A stretch of DNA of 64,000 bases from Oscillatoria princeps RMCB-10 (GTDB lineage: Bacteria > Cyanobacteriota > Cyanobacteriia > Cyanobacteriales > Oscillatoriaceae), in NCBI GenBank assembly GCA_019359235.1, contig JAHHHT010000001.1, forward strand, positions 248,001 to 312,000, written 5' to 3'. Shown here one piece after another: positions 36,845 through 46,828 of the stretch (positions within the stretch are counted from its first letter, which is position 1; each line of letters starts with the position of its first letter). The translations under genes and the position numbers were made by a program. The notes beneath the pieces were generated by a model. That model was given only the letters and a program-made list of their open reading frames with translations, was not told the origin of the DNA and made no database searches.

Positions 36845-39800
36845 CTATTTCCCCTCCCCAATCCCCTGACAGAGATTGCCATCACCAGACTTATTCTTCA
36901 AATAGTCGCGCAGCCAATAGCAACCGCGCCGGACCAGACTGTCCAGATCCAAATTATCCACGCGCCAGAGAATCGCAGTTTTGTCCCTGCTAGCCAAAGC
37001 CAGAGTTTGGCCGTCCGGGCTAAAACTGAGATGATTGACAACATCATCTTGCTCCAGAGTAGCCGCCAAAGTGCCGTCAGTGCGCCAGACTCTCACCTTC
37101 TTGTCCGTACTGGCAGAAGCGAGAGTAGAGCCTTTCGGGCTGAAACTGACACTAATGACGCTCTCAGGGTGCGCGAGCGTGTTCAGCAGAGTGCCGTCAG
37201 TGCCCCAGAGTTTGACAGTCTTGTCCGCACCGGCAGACGCGACCAGCTCCCCGTCGGGGCTGAAACTGACGCTCCTGACCTTATCCCCGTGCGAGAGAGT
37301 GCGCAGTAGAGTCCCGTCAGTGCGCCAGAGTTTGACCGTTTTGTCATCACTGGCGGAGGCCAAAATCTTGCCATCCGGGCTGAAACTGGCGCTATTGACT
37401 CGCTTCCCGTGAGACAGCGTGTGGAGCAAAGTGCCGTCGGTGCGCCAGAGTTTCACCGTTTTGTCGTCACTGGCAGAGGCCAAAATGCCGGTGCGGCTGA
37501 AGCTGACGCTATTGACACTGTCCTTGTGCGAGAGAGACTTCACCAGGACACCCTGACGCCAGAGCTGCACGCTGTTCCCACTGGCGGAAGCTACAATCTG
37601 GCCGTCAGGGCTGAAACTGACGCTGGTAAACGCCTCGCCATACGGGATAGTGAGTAGCAGGCGACCGTCTTTGTCCCAGAGTTTAACAGTTTTGTCATAA
37701 CTCGCAGAGGCAATCGCTTTTCCATCCGGGCTGAAACTGACACCATAAACCCAGTCGCTGTGCGAGAGAGTTTTGATCACAGGAGTGCTGTCCGGACTCC
37801 ACAGTTTAACCGTATCGTCCTCACTGGCGGTGGCAATTGTTTTGCCATCGGGGCTGAAACTCAAGGCCCAAATAAAGCCTTGGTGCCCCCGGAAAGTTTT
37901 CAGCAAGCCCCCGTCCAGGCTCCAGAGTTTGACAGTGCGGTCGCGGCTCACCGAGGCCAGAGTCTGGCCATCGGGGCTGAAACTCACATCCACAACCCAG
38001 TCACTGTGCCCTTTGAGAGTGTGGAGCAATTTGCCGTCGGAGTTCCAGAGCCTGACGGTGTTGTCCGCAGAAGCCGAAGCCAGCGTTTTCCCGTCAGGGC
38101 TGAAGCTCACCTTATATACGCCTTCAGTATGCCCGGTGAAGGTTTTGAGGACTTTGCCCTTCAAACTCCAGAGTTTGACCGTGCCGTCCTCACTGGCAGA
38201 GGCGAGGGTGCTGCCCTGAGGGCTGAAACTCACATCCAGAACCTCATCCGCATGCCCCTTAAAGGTAGCTAGCAAGCGTCCCTCCAAGTTCCAGAGTTTG
38301 ATAGTATTGTCCGCAGAAGCCGAGGCAATCGTTTTCCCGTCCGGGCTGAAACTCACCGCCAGCACCCAGTCCCGGTGTCCTGGGAGGGTCCTCACCAAAT
38401 TCCCGTCCTTTCTCCAGAGTTTGACCGTCTTGTCCGCACTGCCGGAAGCGATCAGATCCCCGCTGGGGCTGAAACTCACGCTGGTGACCGCGCCTTTGTG
38501 CCCTGTTAAAGGCGGCAGGATCGGGCTGCCGTCAGAACGCCACAGTTTGACGGTTTTGTCCGCAGAAGCCGAGGCGATCATTTGTCCGTCGGGGCTGAAA
38601 CTGACGCCCAAGACATTCTGCGTGTGCCCTTCCAAGCGGTTGCGCTCTTGCACTCTGGAGACGGCTTGCCTGAGGCGTCCCGCTATTTCATTTTTCCCCT
38701 CACTCGAGGCTGACGTCTTATTAAAGTTTATCCCGATATCGACACTGGTTTCCAATACGCCGAGCTGGTCGTTATCAATCGAGAGCAGCAGAGCCTTGGA
38801 GGCAGAATTCAGCGCCTCTATCCGGGAATTTTCGGCTAGCACGGCAAGGCTGGCCAGCAAAATTCCTGCGGCAACTGCAGCTCGGAATTGCCATTTGCGA
38901 ATGCGGGTGAGCCGCTCTTCGGCTTGCCTTTGTTTTTCTTGCGCTTCCATGACTTGGTTCAGTTGCTTAATCTGGTCTTGGTTCCGCTTGTTCTGTTCTT
39001 GGAGCTTTTCCCATTCAATCGCTCTGTCTAATTTCTGCTGCTGGCGGATGAACGCTGCGAGATAGTCGTGAACCAGCTGGTACAGCTCCGCCGGCATTTC
39101 CTTCCAGCGAAAGACCAGCCCAGATTTTTCTAAAATCTCTAGAACTAAATCCAACTTTTTGGCTTCTTGCAAAGACGCCAAATCTGCCGCCAGCTCAGCG
39201 CGAGTCTTCAGGGGGCGGGTGTCGTTATCATCCGTTAGCAAGTACAGGACCAATCGGGCGGCCCGCTCATTTTCCGGGCCGCAGTCTGTGACGACTTGCT
39301 CCAAAAATCGCTCCACCAGTTTTTGCTTGGGCCCCTGTTTCTGGTACTCGGCCAGCGTCGAGATGTTTTCCGCTTGCAGTTGCGAGCCCGCCACCTGCAA
39401 TTCAATCGGGCGCACTTCCCCCTCAAGGCCGGCCAAATCTCGCACTAATTCATCGATCAGCGCCGGTTCCAAGTAAAACTGCGCTCGTTCTGTTAAGGTT
39501 TGGATGACGGCTGTGGCCTCCGCCGGCGAAAAATTACCCAAATAATAGAGAATGTCTTTGCTGAGAATGTCGTTGTCGATCGCGTCCAGGTGCGTCAGGC
39601 GAATCGACTCCAGCAAATAGTGCAAGAAGTCGGCTCGCACAGCCAGCATGACTTTCACAAACGGAATATTCAAGCAGTCTCGCAAAAACTCAAAAAATTG
39701 CAGTCTTTTGGCTTGCTCCTTGCACCCGAAGAAAAACTCTTCAAACTGGTCAAAAATTAGGACTGTGAGCAGATTGCGGTCAGCATTTTTTTGCAGCTGC

Positions 39801-41683
39801 GAAATAATAGCTGCGACTGAATCTAGCGGTGCGCCGGCGGGTGCGGGCGCTCCCCGACCGCTTCTAATCGCCCCGAGTTCAGCGGCTAGTTTGTTTCCCA
39901 GCCCTGCCACCCAGTCGGTGTAAACTTGCAGCAGCACCGGCAAAACCTCGCGAGTGCCAACGCTGGTTTTTTTGAGCGCCGGCACCAGCCCCGCCATCAC
40001 CAGAGAACTTTTGCCCACCCCTGACTGACCGTAAATAACGGTGAGTTTGTGCTGGGGGGTGCTGATCCGGTTGAGCAAGCGATTGATATCTTGCTGGCGA
40101 ATCGAAACCGTAATTTCTTCGGCAGGGGTTGTTTCGTCGGCGACAGATTGCAGTGCCGGATTGATCGCCTGTCGCTGGGGCTGCAGGCGTCCCGCACCGA
40201 TAAAAGCGCGGAACCCATACTGGGCTTCTACGGAGCGCTGCTCTTGCTTGATGTGAAACGCATTCAGATACTCGCCTTGCTGAAAGTACAGCAAGCGCAA
40301 CTCTTCGAGGATGCGCAGGTACAGCTGGGGATCGTACTGCGGTTCAAGGCTGTCTCGGGCGGTTTCCAGGTAACTGAGCGCTTCTGAGTCCAGACCCAGC
40401 TGCGCCTGGCTCTTGGCCAAAAGCAGCAGGTAGAGACTGCGGTGCTGTGGCTGCGGGGACGCTTCCTGAGACGCAGGCGATCCCTCGGCGTCGAGAATCT
40501 CCAGCGCCCGAGTCGCCATAGCTTGCGCTTCTTGCCAGTTGGACTGCTGCAGCGCCACTTCCGCCAGAAAGCCAAAATCTTGAGCCAGCTGGACTCGATA
40601 GCCGGCGGCTTGATGCAGCTGCAGCGACTTTTCAGCCAACTTCTGCAATTCTTCCCACGCTTCCAAGTCTCGCAGCACCTCGCCGGACTGGGAGATAAAT
40701 TTAGCGACTAAGTCCTGACGCCCCGCCGATTCAAAGATATCAAGGCATTGCTGGAAATAATTGAGAGCCTCCTGCAGGTGGCGGCGGCTTTGGGAGCGCT
40801 GCCGGTCCGCTTTTCGGCGGTAGCACAGCCCTATATGAAACAGCAGGATTCCCTGCCGCTCTTTGACGGCTTCGAGAAGTTCCCCGAGCTGTTTTCTGCG
40901 ATAGCGCAGCGGCTCCGAACGAGCAGCTTCTTCCGAGTTCCAAAAGCTCAAGCTTTTCTGGTAGTGTTCCAGGGCGGCATCGATTTGATAGCTGGTGTAG
41001 TCATCCCGACCCAGAAGAAATTGCAGGTCGGCTTCTAGTGCCGGCTCCAAGCTAACACCGCGACTGTGCAAATCCTTGCGGGCTGACTCCAGTTCTAGGG
41101 AAGAAGAGGAATCAATGATAGTGGAATTGGGCAGAAACTTGCAAGCCCCTGAGTCCAAAACCGCACAAAATACCCGCTCTGTGTTCTCCCGAATGAAAGC
41201 GACTAGCTCGTCCGTCGCCAGCCCAAATTCAAAGGCGGTGGCGTAAGTCTCGAAGTCGGGCGCTAAGTTCATCAGCTTTTGCTGAACGCGGTCGTTCACC
41301 CACAGCAAAAGCGGGAACGGAAAACTTTTAGGAAATTCGTCGCGCACCAAGTTGGTGGAAGTCAGCAGTTGATCGAGGGCGCTGACTGACTCCACGCCAA
41401 AGACCATTAAGGCTGCCGGCACCTCCTGACCCAGCTGTGCCAGCAGGGTGGTGTACAGCATCTTCACCGACTTGGGCAGGACAAGCTCTCGGATGGAGAC
41501 GCCGCACTGCTCCCGCAGCCGGTGCGCCAAAACCTCTCGCAGACTCGAGTAGTTGCACCGCAATAAAATTAGGGAAAATTGCCCCTGCGAAAGTTCAATC
41601 GCTCGCTGGAGCGTCCGCAAGGATCTCTGATTCTGTGCTGCTATATCATCTCCTGGCTGCTGGGTCTTGATCGTGCCTGCCAT
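36845..41683 (-). CDS. STAND NTPase with 14 WD40 repeats (intact copy)
   Basis: 1612 aa from ATG at 41683; the start is fixed by comparison with the second copy (its MTQPEPARD start aligns just here, before the shared RAIELSQGQFSLIL). An N-terminal region of about 300 residues (related to the start of the second copy) is followed by helical TPR-like repeats to about 500. A STAND NTPase follows with Walker A YGQSGVGKSS near 548 and TVLIFDQFEEFFFG as Walker B. A coiled-coil/TM-like stretch (FRAAVAAGILLASLAVLAE) lies near 960, then 14 WD40 units (VSFSPDG...LASAS.D.TVKLW), enough for two seven-blade propellers, and a conserved end LDLDSLVRRGCYWLRDYL. STAND proteins act as ligand-triggered switches, often in defence or cell death; role here is inference. 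Confidence 0.9.
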   Translation of the reverse strand: MAGTIKTQQPGDDIAAQNQRSLRTLQRAIELSQGQFSLILLRCNYSSLREVLAHRLREQCGVSIRELVLPKSVKMLYTTLLAQLGQEVPAALMVFGVESVSALDQLLTSTNLVRDEFPKSFPFPLLLWVNDRVQQKLMNLAPDFETYATAFEFGLATDELVAFIRENTERVFCAVLDSGACKFLPNSTIIDSSSSLELESARKDLHSRGVSLEPALEADLQFLLGRDDYTSYQIDAALEHYQKSLSFWNSEEAARSEPLRYRRKQLGELLEAVKERQGILLFHIGLCYRRKADRQRSQSRRHLQEALNYFQQCLDIFESAGRQDLVAKFISQSGEVLRDLEAWEELQKLAEKSLQLHQAAGYRVQLAQDFGFLAEVALQQSNWQEAQAMATRALEILDAEGSPASQEASPQPQHRSLYLLLLAKSQAQLGLDSEALSYLETARDSLEPQYDPQLYLRILEELRLLYFQQGEYLNAFHIKQEQRSVEAQYGFRAFIGAGRLQPQRQAINPALQSVADETTPAEEITVSIRQQDINRLLNRISTPQHKLTVIYGQSGVGKSSLVMAGLVPALKKTSVGTREVLPVLLQVYTDWVAGLGNKLAAELGAIRSGRGAPAPAGAPLDSVAAIISQLQKNADRNLLTVLIFDQFEEFFFGCKEQAKRLQFFEFLRDCLNIPFVKVMLAVRADFLHYLLESIRLTHLDAIDNDILSKDILYYLGNFSPAEATAVIQTLTERAQFYLEPALIDELVRDLAGLEGEVRPIELQVAGSQLQAENISTLAEYQKQGPKQKLVERFLEQVVTDCGPENERAARLVLYLLTDDNDTRPLKTRAELAADLASLQEAKKLDLVLEILEKSGLVFRWKEMPAELYQLVHDYLAAFIRQQQKLDRAIEWEKLQEQNKRNQDQIKQLNQVMEAQEKQRQAEERLTRIRKWQFRAAVAAGILLASLAVLAENSRIEALNSASKALLLSIDNDQLGVLETSVDIGINFNKTSASSEGKNEIAGRLRQAVSRVQERNRLEGHTQNVLGVSFSPDGQMIASASADKTVKLWRSDGSPILPPLTGHKGAVTSVSFSPSGDLIASGSADKTVKLWRKDGNLVRTLPGHRDWVLAVSFSPDGKTIASASADNTIKLWNLEGRLLATFKGHADEVLDVSFSPQGSTLASASEDGTVKLWSLKGKVLKTFTGHTEGVYKVSFSPDGKTLASASADNTVRLWNSDGKLLHTLKGHSDWVVDVSFSPDGQTLASVSRDRTVKLWSLDGGLLKTFRGHQGFIWALSFSPDGKTIATASEDDTVKLWSPDSTPVIKTLSHSDWVYGVSFSPDGKAIASASYDKTVKLWDKDGRLLLTIPYGEAFTSVSFSPDGQIVASASGNSVQLWRQGVLVKSLSHKDSVNSVSFSRTGILASASDDKTVKLWRTDGTLLHTLSHGKRVNSASFSPDGKILASASDDKTVKLWRTDGTLLRTLSHGDKVRSVSFSPDGELVASAGADKTVKLWGTDGTLLNTLAHPESVISVSFSPKGSTLASASTDKKVRVWRTDGTLAATLEQDDVVNHLSFSPDGQTLALASRDKTAILWRVDNLDLDSLVRRGCYWLRDYLKNKSGDGNLCQGIGEGK

Positions 41684-41813
41684 TCCTTCGCCTCTGTCAA
41701 AACTGGGTTGAAATTCAACCAGGAGCCTTTCTCTGACGCCCTCAGTCGCCTCTGGCGGCTGCCGGTTCAAACACCAATATGCTGCGTAAAGAGCGTTGAG
41801 TGTCCTGTGTCTC
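41641..41813 (-). pseudogene. Remnant of a P-loop ATPase gene upstream of the intact STAND gene
   Basis: Minus-strand frames contain ETQDTQRSLRSILVFE and then, after a frame change, GSWLNFNPVLTEAKEWQ. These match the last residues of the ATPase at 46825-48183 (GETEYQILLRSMFVFE and GRWYDINPILKEAKEFQ). The remnant overlaps the STAND start exactly as the intact ATPase overlaps the second STAND copy. Everything before the last 50 codons or so is gone. Confidence 0.75.
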
Positions 41814-41851
41814 CCAGTCAAATATTTTTGACGGGTCAGTTGAGGCCCCAA

Positions 41852-42522
41852 GTTCCACTCATATCACGTCCGGTTGATTGCCTGTAATTAATTTTTCTGC
41901 CTCTATGTCCTTCTTCCGCTCTCCCCTGAATCCTAATTCCAGTTAATCAATCGGACATCATACAATTAGGACCGCCTGTCAGGGCCCTCCCACCTCTCCC
42001 GCCCAGACGGGACAGGTCGCGCCCCCACAACTGATGGCAGGGTTGCAGGGGGCGCGGTTGCTAAACACTGACTCTAAAATACTGGCGTTTTATCATACAG
42101 CCATAAAGACGCGGGGCAAGTTGTGCGTTCGCCCCCACTCACCAATAAATTTTGTGGCTCTTGCGGAACTGGACTGGAAAAAACTGTGATGTGAAACCCC
42201 TGCTTGGGTCCAACTCCGCTGCCGGCACGCAAGGGCTCTGTGACAAACCCACTGCCGGTTCGCCCTGTAACCCGCACCTGCTTTATCCGATATAGTTCGA
42301 GGCGGGTTCCGAGTGACTGCAACTGTTCGCTCTCAGGAAAAATCTCTGTCAGACGTGCGGCTGTCCGGCTTTAACCGCGACTGCGATCTGCCAGGGGACC
42401 GGTGTGCTGTCAACTTTCCTTAAAGTTTATTTTAACAGCGATCCCGACAAAGTACGATTGGCTTTCCGCGTTTGGCTGCTCGAGGGGGGCGCATGTTGGC
42501 GCTCAAGGATGCCGGAGATCCC
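41852..42522. other. Intergenic region, no gene seen
   Basis: No supportable reading frame. It contains a GGGACAGGTCGCGCCCC-like segment similar to one at 42914-42932 and several short GC-rich inverted repeats. Probably sequence left after deletion of the ATPase gene that once stood before the STAND gene. Confidence 0.45.
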
Positions 42523-42753
42523 TCACTCATCGCACACTCCGAAACGGTAGCACCTGTCTTGCTTCTGGCGAGCCGCCAGTGCCGGTGGCGCGAACTGTTG
42601 CGGCTGGCGTGCCAGTCGGGCATCCGCCACCGCTGATAAGAAAACTCCGCTATCGGATATGTGCGGGCTTTCACTGCGGGCCCAGCTTTCAGGGACTCCG
42701 AGCGCCGACAGCAGCGGCACTGCCACGATTATACCGATAATTTTTCTTTGCAT
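42523..42753 (-). CDS. Small putative secreted protein
   Basis: 76 aa from ATG at 42753, which has GGAGGT seven bases upstream, the best ribosome site in this stretch. The N-terminus MQRKIIGIIVAVPLLSALGVPESWARS is a textbook signal peptide with a likely cut after SWA. The mature part would be about 50 residues, Ala/Gln-rich, ending QKQDRCYRFGVCDE with two cysteines six residues apart that could form a disulphide. No family recognised and no partner evident; neighbouring DNA is otherwise empty. Confidence 0.5.
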   Translation of the reverse strand: MQRKIIGIIVAVPLLSALGVPESWARSESPHISDSGVFLSAVADARLARQPQQFAPPALAARQKQDRCYRFGVCDE

Positions 42754-43721
42754 AAGAACGACCTCCAAGTCATCAGCAAATAATCAGTAGGGCGGTTGAG
42801 CCACAGGTGTCTGGTTGCTCGTCTTTTCAAGACGTCTTGTTGCTGACTCTGGTTCAGCTGCCAAGAGGTTGCCAGATCCCGATGGCAATTCGGCGGTTTT
42901 TGCCTTGTAGAGACGGGACATGTCGCGTCCCCACACATCAGCCGGCCACTCCTCCAGGTGACTGCCTTTGGCGGGGCAACCACGGGTGGATTGCCCCAAC
43001 TGTTGTGTCCTGGGGTGTTCTTTTCCCTCTCGCTTTGGCATTATTATCTTTACCTGTCTGAGGCAATCGGGAAAAATAATTAAGGGAGCGCCGGCTCAAA
43101 GATGTCAGCTCTTTCCACCTAATTTAATTCTCTCTCTTTTTCCCAAAGAGGGGGTGAGGGGTATGACACTCCCTTCAACGGATGATTGAGCCTGTCCCAC
43201 CGGCGGCTGCCGGCGAACCCGCCTCCAACCTGCGGTTGCTCTCCTTTGACAGCGCGGGTGCGTTTCGTCTGAGTTGCAGTCTGGCGTATGGGAGCGCCCC
43301 CTGTAGGACAGTTGAGGAACTGCTGTGGCGGAGGCCCACTTTCCGGCGGCGCAGCGCTATAGAGGCTGTAGCACTCACCGAGGGGGAACACCCGCCCCTC
43401 CACCCCAGGGGGATCTATTGCGGGTTGCCCCTGTCGCCTGCGCCATTAATAATCAAAACTCATTCTAATTTCTCACCAAACAATTTTCACCCTCTGCCGA
43501 TTTTCCAGTTATACCATATCCGCTGATGTTGCGGTCATGAATTTCTCTGAGCCTTCCCCCCCGAAGCCGGTGTCAAGTTGTGTCTGGAGTGAAGGAGTGC
43601 TGAACGCGCCCGCACGCTCTGCAGCCTGAAACCTGAAACCTCTGCGCGTGCTGCCCCCTCTCCCCTAAAAAGACGGGCCAAAAGCGAGATGAATTGAAAA
43701 CCGCACAAGCAACTTTAACAT
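42754..43721. other. Intergenic region, no gene seen
   Basis: About 970 bp downstream of the decayed STAND gene. Reading frames of 80-114 codons occur on both strands but are mutually overlapping and have no family features. Includes GAGACGGGACATGTCGCGTCCCC (42911-42933), a hairpin of the dispersed type. Probably decayed sequence. Confidence 0.45.
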
Positions 43722-46700
43722 TAATTAAAATTTCCGCTCTTCACAGCCAAAGCTAGATCGCTCTCACTCACAGTAGGGTTGGTGTTCAGGAAGTCACGCA
43801 GCCAGTCGCACCCGCGCACCAGTAACTGATCGAGATCCAAAGCTTGCGGTTCTGTGACGCGCTTGCTGCCAGAGTTTCACAGTACCCACGGAGAGCACCG
43901 GCAGAGGCAACGATCTCGCCATCGGGGCTGAAAGCCACCCCGGTGGCCCAACCGCTGCCATCGAGCCGCGTCTTCAGTAGGACAGGCGCGAGTGTCCATC
44001 CCACTGGCGACTAATGCCCCCAGCCCGTCGTGCGACAGCAGCAAAACTTGAGACAGTGCCGTCAGCGCCTCTATCTCCGCAATTTCTGCCCGAGATCGCT
44101 CTTGCTACTCTTTGTGCAGCGCCTGTCTGAGCTGTTCTTTAGTCAGGCGCAACTCGGCTTGCAGTCCTGGCTCTTTGTACTGGCGAATCAGCGCTACGAG
44201 ATAGTCGTGAATCAGTTGATAGAAGTCTGCCGAGAAGTCTTTCAAGAGAAACACGAGACCAGATTGAACTAAAATCTCAAGCACTAAATCTAATTTCTCC
44301 GCGTCTACTGCTAATTCAGCAGCTAGCTGGTCGTAACTCTTGAGGGGGCGAACTTCTTCTTCCTCGGTGAGAAAATACAGCACCAGTCGGGCGGCACTTT
44401 CGTTTTCCTTGCCGCAGTCTTTGACGACTTCTTCTAAATAGTCGGCTACCAGCTTTTCCTTGGGGCCTTTTACCTCATATTCCGCCAGGGTTGTGATGTT
44501 CTTGGCTTGCAGCTGGGCCCCCACGACCTGCAACTCAATCGGGCGCACTTCGCCCGGGCTGCCGGCTAAATCTTTCATCAATCGGTCGAGCAGCTGCGGT
44601 TCTAAGTGAAACTTAGAGCGTTCGGTTAAGCTTTGGATGGCGGAGCGAGCTTGTGCCGGTGAAAAATTTCCCAAATAGTATAAAATATCTTTATTGAGAA
44701 TGTCGCTGTCGATGGCGTCCAGCTCGACCGCGCGACTGCACTCTAACAAATAGTGGAGGTAATCCTGCCGCATGGACAGGATGACTTTCACAAACGGAAT
44801 GTTCAGGCAATCGCGAAAAAATTCATAAAACTGCAGTCTTTCCGCCGGCGGCTTGCAGGCGGAGAAAAATTCTTCAAACTGGTCAAAAATTAGAACCGTC
44901 AGCAGATTGCGGTCGGCATTCTCTCGCAAAACCTCCAGAATGGCTGCCGCCGAATCCGGTGCGCAAGACAAGCGGACGCCGGGAGACGCGACTCGGCGCT
45001 CTGCATCTGACGCCAGATGTCGCGTCTCTACCTCTGCCAAACATCTGCCCAATCTGCTCACCCAGTCGGTGTAAATTTGCAGCACCACCGGCAAGACGTC
45101 GCGAGTGCGAATGCTGGTTTGTTTGAGCGCCGGCACTAAACCCGCCGTGACAATCGAACTTTTCCCGGCACCGGAAGGTCCGTAAATAACGGTGAGTTTG
45201 TGCTGGGGGCTAGCAATCCGCTGTTGCAAGCGACTGACATCTTGCTGCCGTCCGGAAGCCTCGATCTCTCGGGCTACTGTACCTTGACGGTCGAATTTCC
45301 CCAGTGCCGGATTGAGCGCCGGCTGTTGCGGCTGCAGTCGCCCCGCACCAATAAAAGCTCTGAACCCATATTGCTGCTCAACCGAGCGCTGCTTTTGCTT
45401 AATCCAAAAGGCAGCTTTATAATCACCTTCCTGAAAATACATCAAGCGCAAGATCTGCAAAAAGCGAATGTAGCGCTGGGGATCGTAGCGACAGTCAATC
45501 TCCGCGAGCGCGTTTTTCACGTCTCGGGCAGCTTCGTGAAGGCCCTTGAGAGCTTCTGGCCGCTGCCCCAAATGCCGCTGCGCTTTCACCAAACACAAGC
45601 GGAATATTTGCTCCCAAAGAGCTGGATATAACTCCGGATACTCGGTCTTCTCAGAAGCCGCGCTCAAGGTTTGCAGCCCCAGCGCCGCCCACTGTTTGGC
45701 ATCTGACCACCTGGACCGCACCACCGCAATCCTAGCGAAAAAGCCCCAGTCTTGAGCCAGTCGCAGGGAACTGCCATAAATTTGATGCAGCCGCACAGAC
45801 TTTTCGGCTACAGTTTGCAAGGCTTCCCACTCTTGCAATCGGAGCAAAATCTCGCTGAGTGGGCTAATAAACTTCGCTACTAAGTCCGCACGCCCCGCTT
45901 TTTCAAAAACCTCAACAGATTCCTGGAAATAAGCCCTGGCTCGCTCGCAGGAGTGGCGGTTGTCTGCTGACTTTCGGTCGGCATTGCGGCGGTGGCACAG
46001 CCCGATATGAAACAGGACTGCGCCCTGTCGCTCTATGGCAGTGAGCGCCTGGGGCTGCGCCTTCAGCCCAGCTTCTGGCGGGGGGCTGTTTTGCTTCCAA
46101 AAAGCTAAGCTTTGCTGGTAATGCTTGAGCGCGATATCGAGGCTGTCGCGGGCGTAAGCGTCGCGACCGAGAACAAATTTCACACCGGCATCTAGCTCTG
46201 GCTCCAACCTGACGTCGCGAGATTGCAAATCCTTGATGGCTGACTCAAATTCTGTGTTGCCCCGCTCGCCGAGGAGAGTGATATTGGCGATAAATTTGCC
46301 CGGTTCTGTTTCCAAAACAGCGGCAAAAACCCGCTCGGTTTTTTGCCGCAAAGAATCGGTCAGCTCCTCGGTGGGGAGCGCAAATTCAACGGTTGTAGAC
46401 CAACTTTCGAGATCCGGCGCTGAGCGAATCAGCTTTTTGATCACCTGATCGCTGACCCACAGTAAAATTGGCAGGGGAAAGTTTTTCGGCAAAGCGTCCC
46501 GGATCAGGTTGGTTGAGGCCAGCACCCGATCCAGAGCGCTTACCGACTCTAAGCCAAACACCATAAAAACCTGTGCCATTTCCTGGCAAGGTTCGGACAG
46601 CAGCCGGTGGGAGAGCGACCGGACAGACTTATTGAGCGCTATCTCTCGCATCTCGAAGGGGCACCGCTCTCGCAGCTGGCGCACCAAAAACTCGCGCAAT

Positions 46701-46828
46701 GCTTCGTAGTTGCAGCGCACCAAAATTAAGGAAAACTGCCCCTGAGAAAGCTCGATTGCCCTGAGGAGGGTTTGCAAGGAGTTTTGGTTGTAAGCGACAG
46801 CATCTCGAGCGGGTTCCGGCTGTGTCAT
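43722..46828 (-). pseudogene. STAND NTPase gene that has lost its WD40 propellers (second copy)
   Basis: 907 codons are open (44105-46828), covering the N-terminal region, TPR-like part and the full STAND domain (Walker A YGPSGAGKSS near residue 546, TVLIFDQFEEFFSA). A TAG at 44105 then stops it where the paralogue has Gln-type sequence. The same frame goes on as RAEIAEIEALTALSQVLLLS. In other frames follow a single WD40 piece (SGWATGVAFSPDGEIVASAG) and the family C-terminus ALDLDQLLVRGCDWLRDFLN. So the gene lost about 13 WD40 units by deletion and then acquired a nonsense codon and frameshifts. Its ATG overlaps the stop of the ATPase gene (ATGA). A truncated NTPase without sensor domain may still be made. 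Confidence 0.85.

Noticed and set aside
43182-43526. 114-codon plus-strand frame
   Set aside because: No domain, overlaps frames on the other strand, lies in sequence that looks like remains of decay.
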